From: Acidimicrobiia bacterium | GTDB taxonomy: Bacteria > Actinomycetota > Acidimicrobiia > IMCC26256 > JAOSJM01 | Reading direction: 5' to 3' | Assembly: GCA_027494165.1 (NCBI GenBank) | Contig: JAOSJM010000001.1 | Coordinates: forward strand, 372,001 to 436,000 | DNA length: 64,000 nucleotides | Shown: in pieces, positions 26,801 to 33,633 of the stretch | Layout: every line of letters begins with the position of its first letter | Position numbering within the stretch: position 1 is the stretch's first letter | Notes under the pieces: model-generated | Told to the model about the DNA's origin: nothing | Seen by the model: only the letters and a program-made list of their open reading frames with translations | The model's database searches: none | Made by a program: the position numbers and the translations under genes

Positions 26801-27864
26801 CCACCGGGGCGCCCGGGGACCTGCTGGCCCTCGCCGCCGAGCTCGTCGACATCCCGTCGGTGAGCCACCACGAGCAGGCGCTCGCCGACCGCCTCGAGGC
26901 CGAGCTGCGCACGGCGCCGGGCCTCGAGGTCGTGCGGATCGACGACAACGTCGTCGCCCGGACCCGTCTCGGCCGGGCCCAACGGGTCGTCCTCGCCGGT
27001 CACCTCGACACGGTGCCGCCGCACGGCAACGACCGGGCCCGGCTCGACGGCGAGGTCCTCTGGGGCCTCGGATCGGCCGACATGAAGGCCGCGCTCGCCG
27101 TCTTCGTGGCACTGGCCCGGGCGGTGCCCGAACCCGCCGTCGACGTGACGTACGCGCTCTACGCCTGCGAGGAGGTCGCCCACGAGCACAGCGGGCTCGG
27201 CCGCCTGCTCGACACGCGCCCCGACCTCCTCGCCGGCGACGTCGCGATCCTCGGCGAGCCCTCGGGCGGGGCCGTGGAGGCCGGCTGCCAGGGCACGCTG
27301 CGGGTCGAGGCCCTCTTCGAGGGGCGACGAGCCCACACGGCCCGGCCGTGGAAGGGACGCAACGCGATCCACCGCCTCGCCGGCGCGCTGGCCCGGCTCG
27401 AGAGCTACGAGCCCCGCCGTCCGGTCGTCGACGGCTGCGAGTACCACGAGGCGATGCAGGCCGTGCGGGTGGAGGGCGGCCAGGGCAACAACGTCGTGCC
27501 CGACCGGGCCGTGCTCACCGTCAACCACCGGTTCGCGCCCGACCGGACCCCAGAGGAGGCCCTGGCCCACGTGGCGGGCGTCCTCGCCGATGCCGACGCG
27601 CTCGAGGTCGTCGACCTGGCCCCCGCGGCCCCTCCTGCGCTCGACCACCCGCTCCTCGCGGCCCTCCTCGACCGTCACCGCCTCACGGTGCGGGCCAAGC
27701 TCGGCTGGACCGACGTGGCCCGGTTCGCGGCGCTCGGCGTCCCGGCGGTGAACCTCGGTCCGGGCGACCCCGGCGTCGCCCACACCGCCGAGGAGCACGT
27801 CACTCGCGCCGACGTGGAGCGCGCCCACGCCGTGCTGCGCGACCTGCTCGAACGGGGAACCTGA
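26797..27864 (+). CDS. dapE: Succinyl-diaminopimelate desuccinylase DapE
   Basis: M20 metallopeptidase-fold enzyme releasing LL-DAP, 355 aa. Zinc ligands: His in AGHLDTVPPHG, Asp in GLGSADMKAA, the Glu pair in YACEEVAHEHSG, and the later GEPSGG and histidine in VAHTAEEHV. Dimerisation-domain landmarks GRRAHTARPWKGRNAIH are present. The GTG start at 26797 sits in the dapD stop. Together with dapC, dapD and dapF (17140) most of the succinylase branch is in this window. Confidence 0.9.
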   Translation: MTTGAPGDLLALAAELVDIPSVSHHEQALADRLEAELRTAPGLEVVRIDDNVVARTRLGRAQRVVLAGHLDTVPPHGNDRARLDGEVLWGLGSADMKAALAVFVALARAVPEPAVDVTYALYACEEVAHEHSGLGRLLDTRPDLLAGDVAILGEPSGGAVEAGCQGTLRVEALFEGRRAHTARPWKGRNAIHRLAGALARLESYEPRRPVVDGCEYHEAMQAVRVEGGQGNNVVPDRAVLTVNHRFAPDRTPEEALAHVAGVLADADALEVVDLAPAAPPALDHPLLAALLDRHRLTVRAKLGWTDVARFAALGVPAVNLGPGDPGVAHTAEEHVTRADVERAHAVLRDLLERGT

Positions 27865-27949
27865 GGGCCGCCCGGGCGGGGCGAGCCGCCCGGGGCCGCG
27901 CCGGACGGTGCGGTACCGTCGGTCGCGTCCCCGCCCGAGGGAGGCAGCC

Positions 27950-28546
27950 GTGCGCGAGGGCATCGTCCCCATCCCCACCGACCGGCCCGTCTGGGAGCAG
28001 GTCTACACGGTGGCGCCGCTCGTGCTCGTCGGCAGCCGGGAGGAGGACGGCGGCTACGACCTGGCGCCGAAGCACCTGGCCCTGCCGGTCGGCTGGCAGA
28101 ACCTCTTCGCCTTCGTGTGCACGCCCCGCCACCACACCTACGCGAACGTCGCCCGCCACGGGCAGTTCACCGTCAGCTTCCCGACGCCCGACCAGATCCT
28201 GGCCACCAGCCTCGCGGCCGGGGCCCGGGCCGAGGACGGCTCGAAGCCGTCGCTGGCCGTGCTGTCGACGTTCCCGGCTTCGGCGGTCGACGGCGTGCTC
28301 GTGGAGGGTGCCCACCTCTTCCTGGAGTGCGAGCTCGAGCGAACGATCGACGACCTCGGCGACTACAGCCTCGTGATCGGCCGGATCGTGGCCGCGTCCG
28401 CGGCCGAGGTGGCGCTGCGGAGCCACGACCGCGACGACGCGGACGTCGTGCACCAGGCCCCCCTGCTCGCGCACGTCAGCCCCGACCGCTTCGCGGCGAT
28501 CGACGACAGCCGGTCGTTCCCGTTCCCGGCCGACCTCCAGTGGTGA
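27950..28546 (+). CDS. Flavin-reductase-like FMN-binding protein
   Basis: A 198-aa protein resembling the flavin reductase-like domain: VGSREEDGGYDLAPKHLALPVGW, CTPRHHTYANV and GQFTVSFPTPDQ match the usual FMN-phosphate and isoalloxazine contact loops of the split-barrel fold. GTG 27950 is chosen because GAGGGAGGC lies just upstream. It may reduce flavin for a partner oxygenase or act on its own. The stop overlaps the M20 peptidase start, so the two are co-translated. Confidence 0.75.
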   Translation: MREGIVPIPTDRPVWEQVYTVAPLVLVGSREEDGGYDLAPKHLALPVGWQNLFAFVCTPRHHTYANVARHGQFTVSFPTPDQILATSLAAGARAEDGSKPSLAVLSTFPASAVDGVLVEGAHLFLECELERTIDDLGDYSLVIGRIVAASAAEVALRSHDRDDADVVHQAPLLAHVSPDRFAAIDDSRSFPFPADLQW

Positions 28547-29726
28547 GCGCGCCGGTCGACCCCGCTCGCGTCCTCGAGCGGCTGCGCCGCCGGGAGCCGG
28601 AGATGGCCGAGCTGCTGGGCCGCCTGGCCGCGCTCGAGTCCCCCTCGACGGAGCCGCCGGCCCAGCGGCCGCTCTTCGACGAGCTGGCGGCCCGGCTGGA
28701 GGAGCTGGAGTTCGCCGTGCGCCCGATCCGGGGCCGCGAGGTCGGCGACCACCTCTTCGCCCGGCCCCGCCACCGTCCCCGCGGCCGGCCCCGCCAGCTC
28801 CTCCTCGGCCACCTCGACACCGTCTGGCCCCGCGGACGGTCACCGACGTGCCGGTCCGGGCGGAGGACGGCGCGCTCGCCGGGCCCGGGACCTACGACAT
28901 GAAGGGCGGGCTCGTGCAGATGCTGTTCGCGCTGCGCGCCGTCGCCGAGGAGGGGCTCGAGCTCCCGGCCCTGCCGGTCGTGCTCGTCAACGCCGACGAG
29001 GAGCAGGGGAGCCGGGAGTCGACCCGCTGGGTCCGGGCGCTCGCCTGCCGGAGCGTCCGCGCCTTCGTGCTCGAGCCGTCCTTCGGGTCCGAGGGCCGGC
29101 TCAAGACCGCGCGCAAGGGCGTGGGGCGCTTCCGGCTCCGGGTGCGGGGCACGGCCGCCCACGCCGGGATCGAGCCCGAGCGCGGGGTGAGCGCCGTGCT
29201 CGAGATCTCCCACCAGATCCAGTCCCTCTTCGACCTGAACGACGTCGAGCGGGGCATCACCGTCAACGTGGGCACGGTCGACGGCGGCCTCCACCCCAAC
29301 GTCGTGGCTCCCGAGGCCTCGGCCGACGTCGACGTGCGGGTCCTCACCGAGGAGGACGCCCGGGAGGTCGAGAAGGCGATCCACGGCCTGCGGCCGGTCC
29401 ACGACGGGATCACGCTCGAGGTGGAAGGGGGCTTCCGCCGCCCTCCGATGGAGCCGACGGCGCGGAACCGGGCGTTGTGGGAGGCGGCCCGGGGCATCGC
29501 CGAGGACCTCGGCCTGCCGCTCGGGGAGGCGACGGTGGGCGGTGCCTCCGACGGCAACACGGCCAGCCTCTACACGGCCACGCTCGACGGCCTGGGGGCG
29601 GTGGGGAGGGGCGCCCACGCGGTCGACGAGCGGGTCGTGGTCGCCCGGATGCCCGAGCGGGCGGCGCTCCTGGCCCTGCTGCTCGCCAGCCCGGTCGGCG
29701 GTCCGCGGGACGGCGAGCGGGCCTAG
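28543..29726 (+). CDS. M20 family carboxypeptidase (CPG2-like; one frameshift)
   Basis: Zinc exopeptidase-fold protein, about 394 aa corrected. Metal ligands: LGHLDTVWPRG and GTYDMKGG, then NADEEQGS. The break is a missing G at about 28833 between WPRG and TVTDVPVRAEDG. The dimerisation segment GTAAHAGIEPERG follows. The closest functional analogues are glutamate carboxypeptidases (CPG2 type), which cleave C-terminal glutamate from folates or dipeptides; the substrate here is unknown. It is followed closely by the P-loop protein at 29739. Confidence 0.82.
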
Positions 29727-29738
29727 GCTTCGCCCGAC

Positions 29739-30761
29739 GTGACCGGCTACCACCTCACGAGCGTCACCCGCATCACGGACCTCGCGGCGCGGACCTTCGA
29801 GGTCCGTCCCGTGCCGCGAGCCCGGTGGCGCGAGGGGGACTACGTCGTCGGGGAGGTGAGCGACGCGGTCGTGCTCCCCGACGAGATCGAGGTGCCGAGC
29901 GGCCGCCTGGTCGAGGTCGTCGCCGGGGACCTCGTGGTCGGGGCGCTCGGCAACCGTGCCGCCACGCTCCAGACGGTGGGGAGCTGGCGGGAGATCGGCG
30001 ACGACCTCGCCATGGACGCGCTCAGCATCGCCGGGGTGATCGGCCGGTGCACCTCGGCCTCGCTCTTCGCGCGCCGTCCGACGCCGCTGCGCTACTGCGG
30101 CCACGTCCACGTCGACGACCGGCCGTTGGCGATGTCGGACCACCTCCCTGCGCCGTCGGGCGTGACCTTCGACGTCCCGACCGTGCTCATCGTCGGGACC
30201 TCGATGGACTCCGGCAAGACCGTGGCGGCCAAGAAGGCGGTGCGGCGCCTCAAGGACCGAGGGCTGCGGGTTGCGGCGGCGAAGCTGACCGGGGTCGGGC
30301 GGTTCCGCGACGTGCTCGCCATGGGGGACGCCGGCGCGGACTGGATCTTCGACTTCGTCGACGTGGGGCTGCCGTCGACCGTCGTGCCGCGCGAGGAGTT
30401 CACGGAGCGGCTGCGCCTGCTGCTCGGGTTGATCGCGGCGCACCACCCCGACGTGCTCGTGGCCGAGGCGGGCGCGTCGCCCCTCGAGCCCTACAACGGC
30501 GACGTGGCGGTGGGGGAGCTCGCGGCGCACGTCCGCTGCACGGTGCTGTGCGCCAACGACCCCTACGCGGTCGTGGGCGTGATGTCGGCCTTCGGGTCGA
30601 CCCCCGACCTGGTCTCGGGGCGGGCCACGGCCACCAGCGCCGGGGTGGAGCTCATCGAGAAGCTCACCGGCGTGCCGACCCTGAACCTGCTCGACCCGCG
30701 GTCGCGCCCCGAGTTGGCGCGCATCCTGGACGAGCGACTGGGGCTCTCCGGTCGGGGGTGA
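29739..30761 (+). CDS. P-loop protein, DUF1611-like
   Basis: A 340-aa cytoplasmic protein. A P-loop, VGTSMDSGKT, lies at about residues 152-161 and is followed by a helix (AAKKAVRRLKDRG) and AAKLTGVGRF, like dethiobiotin synthetase/DUF1611-type NTPases. An N-terminal ~130-residue domain without recognised motif precedes it. Later EAGASPLEPYNGD and VLCANDPYAVVG resemble ligand loops of that fold. DUF1611 proteins include a D-glutamate N-acetyltransferase, so a role in amino-acid or peptide metabolism next to the M20 peptidase is possible, but this is inference. GTG 29739 is 13 bases after the peptidase stop. Confidence 0.5.
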   Translation: MTGYHLTSVTRITDLAARTFEVRPVPRARWREGDYVVGEVSDAVVLPDEIEVPSGRLVEVVAGDLVVGALGNRAATLQTVGSWREIGDDLAMDALSIAGVIGRCTSASLFARRPTPLRYCGHVHVDDRPLAMSDHLPAPSGVTFDVPTVLIVGTSMDSGKTVAAKKAVRRLKDRGLRVAAAKLTGVGRFRDVLAMGDAGADWIFDFVDVGLPSTVVPREEFTERLRLLLGLIAAHHPDVLVAEAGASPLEPYNGDVAVGELAAHVRCTVLCANDPYAVVGVMSAFGSTPDLVSGRATATSAGVELIEKLTGVPTLNLLDPRSRPELARILDERLGLSGRG

Positions 30762-30764
30762 GCG

Positions 30765-30794
30765 CCGGGCATCCCGGCCTCGCCTGATGCCCGG
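30765..30794. terminator. Bidirectional terminator between the P-loop gene and lexA
   Basis: Perfect 9-bp arms CCGGGCATC (30765-30773) and GATGCCCGG (30786-30794) in the 43-bp gap between two convergent genes. Confidence 0.75.
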
Positions 30795-30804
30795 ACGCGA
30801 CGGC

Positions 30805-31431
30805 TCAGAGCCGGCGCAGGACGGTCACCACCTTGCCGTACACGACGACCTCGGCGGGGTCGTAGACGAGCTCCTCCATGGTCGGGTTCTCCGGCCGGAG
30901 GACGACCTTGCCCTTGCGACGCAGGAAGGTCTTCACCGTCGCCTCCTCGCCGGGGATCCCCGCGACCACGGTGTCGCCGGGTTCGGCCGTGTCCTGGTGG
31001 CGGACGACGACCCAGTCGCCGTCGAGGATGCCGGCCTCGACCATCGACTCGCCCCGGACCCGGAGCATGAAGAGCTGGCCCTCGCCGGTGAGGTCCTCGG
31101 GGAGCGGGAGGGTCTCCTCGATGTTCTCGGCGGCGAGGACCCCCGTCCCGGCGGCGACGTCGCCGACGACCGGGACGTAGCGCACCGGCCGCCGCTCGAC
31201 CGCGGCACCGGAGCCGGGCTCGAAGTGCACCTCGATGGCCCGCGGCTTCGTGGGGTCACGCCGCAGGTAGCCCTTCTCCTGGAGCGCGGCGAGGTGGGCG
31301 TGGACGGTGGAGGAGGAGGAGAGGCCGATGGCCTCGCCGATCTCCCGGACGCTCGGCGGGTAGCCGCGCCGGCGCACCTCGGCGTCGACGAACTCGAGCA
31401 CCTGGCGCTGTCGGGTCGTCAGCTCGTTCAT
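30805..31431 (-). CDS. lexA: LexA repressor / autoprotease
   Basis: SOS repressor, 208 aa. The winged helix-turn-helix has YPPSVREIGEAIGLSSSSTV. The cleavage site is Ala94-Gly95 (VAAGTG). The catalytic dyad is Ser129 (GESM) and Lys167 (ATVKTF). ATG 31431 is preferred over an upstream in-frame start at 31515 because it gives the standard MNELTTRQRQVLEF N-terminus and has GGGAGGG in front. RecA filaments (gene at 4401) would trigger self-cleavage. Its own operator is at 31546-31559, so it is autoregulated. Confidence 0.96.
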   Translation of the reverse strand: MNELTTRQRQVLEFVDAEVRRRGYPPSVREIGEAIGLSSSSTVHAHLAALQEKGYLRRDPTKPRAIEVHFEPGSGAAVERRPVRYVPVVGDVAAGTGVLAAENIEETLPLPEDLTGEGQLFMLRVRGESMVEAGILDGDWVVVRHQDTAEPGDTVVAGIPGEEATVKTFLRRKGKVVLRPENPTMEELVYDPAEVVVYGKVVTVLRRL

Positions 31432-31545
31432 GGGGCCCTCCCGCGGCTCCGCCCGCTCCCGGGCTCGCCGGCCGGTGCCCCGGGTCGGTCCCGGGGCCGG
31501 TGACCCGGCGTTCACGGCAGGGTACCACGATCACGCGTTCGGGGG

Positions 31546-31559
31546 CAAACATCTGTTCG
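31546..31559. promoter_or_regulatory. LexA operator of lexA (one mismatch)
   Basis: CAAAC-ATCT-GTTCG matches the SOS box at nine of ten positions and lies 115 bases before the lexA start. On the minus strand it is followed by TTGCCC and, 18 bases on, TACCCT, a possible -35/-10 pair. The weaker operator would let lexA be transcribed early in the response. Confidence 0.7.
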
Positions 31560-31619
31560 TCCGGACGGTTCGCGTCCTTCCTGCTCAGACCGGCGGTGAC
31601 CCGGCCGGGCCTCTTGACC

Positions 31620-31633
31620 CGAACGTCCGTTCG
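31620..31633. promoter_or_regulatory. LexA operator 1 of the LysM gene
   Basis: CGAAC-GTCC-GTTCG, perfect match. It begins directly after a -35-like TTGACC (31614-31619); 17 bases after that hexamer is TTGGAT as a weak -10. This is the same -35/operator arrangement as in recA. Confidence 0.9.
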
Positions 31634-31648
31634 TGGTTGGATGGAGGA

Positions 31649-31662
31649 CGAACAGACGTTCG
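31649..31662. promoter_or_regulatory. LexA operator 2 of the LysM gene
   Basis: CGAAC-AGAC-GTTCG, perfect match, 29 bases downstream of operator 1 (close to three helical turns), so two LexA dimers could bind the same face and repress tightly. Confidence 0.9.
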
Positions 31663-31740
31663 TCGACCCTGCGCCCGGCACCGTCCCTTCACTGTCACAC
31701 CCCACGGGTTGGATGGGGTCGAGGCCGGGATCTCCGGCCG

Positions 31741-31780
31741 ACACGGCGACACGGCGACATGGCGACACGGCGACACGGAG
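31741..31780. repeat. Five tandem copies of an 8-bp unit (ACACGGCG)
   Basis: Five 8-base units, ACACGGCG with two changed copies (ACATGGCG, ACACGGAG), fill the 5' leader of the LysM gene and end 11 bases before its ATG. Length changes here could alter translation. Confidence 0.85.
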
Positions 31781-31791
31781 GGAGCAGCTCC

Positions 31792-32195
31792 ATGACCGCT
31801 GCCACGACCGCACCGAGGCCGGCGCACCGACCGGGCCTCCGGCACCGCCCCGGCTCCCCCGTGGCCGGGGTGGCGGGGCCGCCGGTTCGCGCCCGGCGCC
31901 CCCGCCGGGGCTCCCGGGCGACCTACCGGCGGCGCCGCGTGGTCGCCGCCGCGCTGGTGCTCGGCGCGGTCCTCGTGGCGGGGCGGGCGGGCGCGGCGCT
32001 CGGTGGCCCATCCCTCGCGGGCCCCGAGCGCCCCCGTCGGTCACGAGCTACGTCGTGGCCCCCGGCGACACGCTCTGGTCGATCGCCCGGCACCTCGAGC
32101 CGGGTGCCGACCCCCGGCCCGTGGTCGACGCGATCATCGAGGTCCGGGGCCCGGGGCCCCTCCAGCCCGGCGAGACGATCCTCTGGGTCGGGTGA
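31792..32195 (+). CDS. SOS-induced LysM membrane protein (YneA/ChiZ/DivS-type; one frameshift)
   Basis: Small protein, about 134 aa corrected: an Arg/Pro-rich cytoplasmic N-terminus, one membrane helix (VVAAALVLGAVLVAGRAGAA), then an extracytoplasmic LysM domain, SYVVAPGDTLWSIARHLEPG to LQPGETILWV. A C-run at 32031-32035 lacks one C, splitting linker from LysM. Divergent from lexA with two perfect LexA boxes upstream, it occupies the place of Rv2719c/ChiZ in mycobacteria, DivS in corynebacteria and YneA in Bacillus, SOS proteins that delay cell division. The division-inhibitor role is inferred from this shared context and architecture. GGAGGGAGC precedes the ATG. Confidence 0.82.
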
Positions 32196-32238
32196 GGCCG
32201 TCCGGGCCGGGGTGGCCCGTCAGAGGAGGAGGAGCCAG

Positions 32239-32724
32239 GTGAGCGAGACGAGCAGGGCGATCGGTCCCGGGGTCCCGGCGCGGGTGAGCCTCGTGACCCT
32301 CGGGGTCGCCGACGTGGCCGCCGCGACGGCCTTCTACGAGCGGCTCGGCTGGGAGCGGTCGCCGGCCTCCGAGGAGTCCGTCAGCTTCTTCCGCACCGCC
32401 GGGTGCGTGCTGGCCCTCTTCGGGGCCCGCGACCTCGCGGCCGACGCCGGTCGCGACCCGCAGGAGGGGGCGGGGGCAGCAGCGGGGGCAGGGGGAGCAC
32501 GGCTTCCGCGGCGTCACGTTGGCCGTCAACGTCGAGACACCCGAAGCCGTCGAGGCGGCGCTCGCGGCGGCGGTCGAGGCGGGGGCGACCCTGGCCAAGC
32601 CGGCGACCCGGGCCGACTGGGGCGGGGTCTCGGGGTACTTCGCCGACCCCGACGGCCACCTCTGGGAGGTGGCCTGGGCCCCGGCTTCGACCTGGGGCCC
32701 GACGGGGCGATCCGCCTCCCGTGA
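32239..32724 (+). CDS. VOC superfamily protein (two frameshifts)
   Basis: About 161 aa when two compensating single-base errors are fixed (an extra G in 32491-32495 and a missing G at 32683-32684). The beta-alpha-beta-beta-beta halves are visible: RVSLVTLGVADVAAATAFYE in the first and GVTLAVNVETPEAVEAAL plus YFADPDGHLWEVAWAPG in the second, as in glyoxalase/bleomycin-resistance proteins. The final Glu of HLWEV fits a metal ligand. Function unknown. The GTG start follows GAGGAGGAGGAG. Reading with neither correction gives a chimeric product, so the raw annotation will be misleading. Confidence 0.75.
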   Translation: MSETSRAIGPGVPARVSLVTLGVADVAAATAFYERLGWERSPASEESVSFFRTAGCVLALFGARDLAADAGRDPQEGAGAAAGAGGARLPRRHVGRQRRDTRSRRGGARGGGRGGGDPGQAGDPGRLGRGLGVLRRPRRPPLGGGLGPGFDLGPDGAIRLP

Positions 32725-32805
32725 CCGGAGCCCGAGGGGCCCGCCACGCCCACGGCGCGGGGCCCTCCCGGCGCGGGCCGGCCGGCGGCCCGGTAGCGTT
32801 GATCC

Positions 32806-33303
32806 GTGCGCTGCCCGTACTGCCACGCCGTCGACGACAAGGTCGTCGACTCCCGCCTCGCCGAGGACGGCGCGGCCGTCCGGCGCCGGCGGGAGTGCCT
32901 CACGTGCGGTCGGCGCTACACCACCTACGAGCGCCTCGAGGAGCTGCCCCTCGTGGTGGTGAAGCGGTCGGGGGAGCGCGAGCCCTTCGACCGGTCGAAG
33001 GTCGCGGCCGGCATCGCCCGGGCGGCCAAGAACCGACCCATCGACGAGCCCGCGGTGGCGGCGATCGCCGCCGAGGTCGAGGAGGAGCTCCGCCAGGGCG
33101 GGCCCGAGCTCACGACCGAGCAGGTCGGCCTGGCGGTGCTCGAGCGCCTCCGCGGTCTCGATCCGGTCGCCTACCTGCGCTTCGCGTCGGTCTACAAGGG
33201 CTTCGAGGACCTCGCCGACTTCGAGCGCGAGGTGGGGCTCCTCCAGAAGACGACCGCCCCGAAGCGCCGCCCACCCGGGTCGGGCCGGCGGGTCAGCGCC
33301 TGA
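32806..33303 (+). CDS. nrdR: Transcriptional repressor NrdR
   Basis: Zinc ribbon plus ATP-cone repressor of ribonucleotide reductase genes, 165 aa. CPYC at residues 3-6 and CLTCGRRYTTYER form the zinc ribbon. The ATP-cone begins VVKRSGEREPFDRSKV and has YLRFASVYKGFED. It senses dATP/ATP levels. It lies 330 bases upstream of nrdJ, whose promoter region carries tandem boxes for it. GTG 32806. Confidence 0.95.
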   Translation: MRCPYCHAVDDKVVDSRLAEDGAAVRRRRECLTCGRRYTTYERLEELPLVVVKRSGEREPFDRSKVAAGIARAAKNRPIDEPAVAAIAAEVEEELRQGGPELTTEQVGLAVLERLRGLDPVAYLRFASVYKGFEDLADFEREVGLLQKTTAPKRRPPGSGRRVSA

Positions 33304-33450
33304 GGTCCCGGGTCGTCCGGCCGGGGGGTGCAGGCCGGGGGTGCAGGCCGGAGACGCAGGTCGCCGAAGGCGCCGGCGCTCGTGCGTCCGTTCACCAGCG
33401 CGAACCTTCGCGAACGCCTCGTGACCTGCGGCTTCGAGCGCGGCGGTCCG

Positions 33451-33479
33451 TTGACACGGGGGAATGGCAGTGCTGTAAT
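33451..33479 (+). promoter_or_regulatory. nrdJ promoter
   Basis: TTGACA (33451-33456), a 17-bp spacer, and TGTAAT (33474-33479) form a near-ideal sigma70-type promoter about 155 bases before the nrdJ ATG. It lies in the 330-bp gap 33304-33633, which otherwise holds only the NrdR boxes and a Shine-Dalgarno (GGGGGAAGGGA). Confidence 0.75.
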
Positions 33480-33481
33480 TC

Positions 33482-33528
33482 ACCAGCATCTCGCGTCAGC
33501 CGTTCGCCAGACCACAACATCTTGTGGT
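33482..33528. promoter_or_regulatory. Candidate tandem NrdR boxes
   Basis: The downstream box ACCACAACATCTTGTGGT (33511-33528) has perfect 7-bp arms. A weaker one (core CAGCATCTCGCG) is centred 31 bases upstream, with the shared core CATCT at 33487 and 33518. NrdR boxes come in pairs spaced about three helical turns, as here. Both lie just after the nrdJ -10 element, where binding would block transcription. Confidence 0.65.
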
Positions 33529-33633
33529 TCCCGCCGGTCGGCTGAGGGGGAAGGGACCGGGCCCGGTCGTGGTGGTGCGGCGGGCTTCCCGACATCGGAT
33601 CGTCACCTCCGCGTGGGGGAAGGGAGCGTCTCC

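Noticed and set aside
33390..33420. Possible LexA box near CGAACCTTCGCGAACG upstream of nrdJ
   Set aside because: Spacing between half-sites does not fit CGAAC-N4-GTTCG on either strand.
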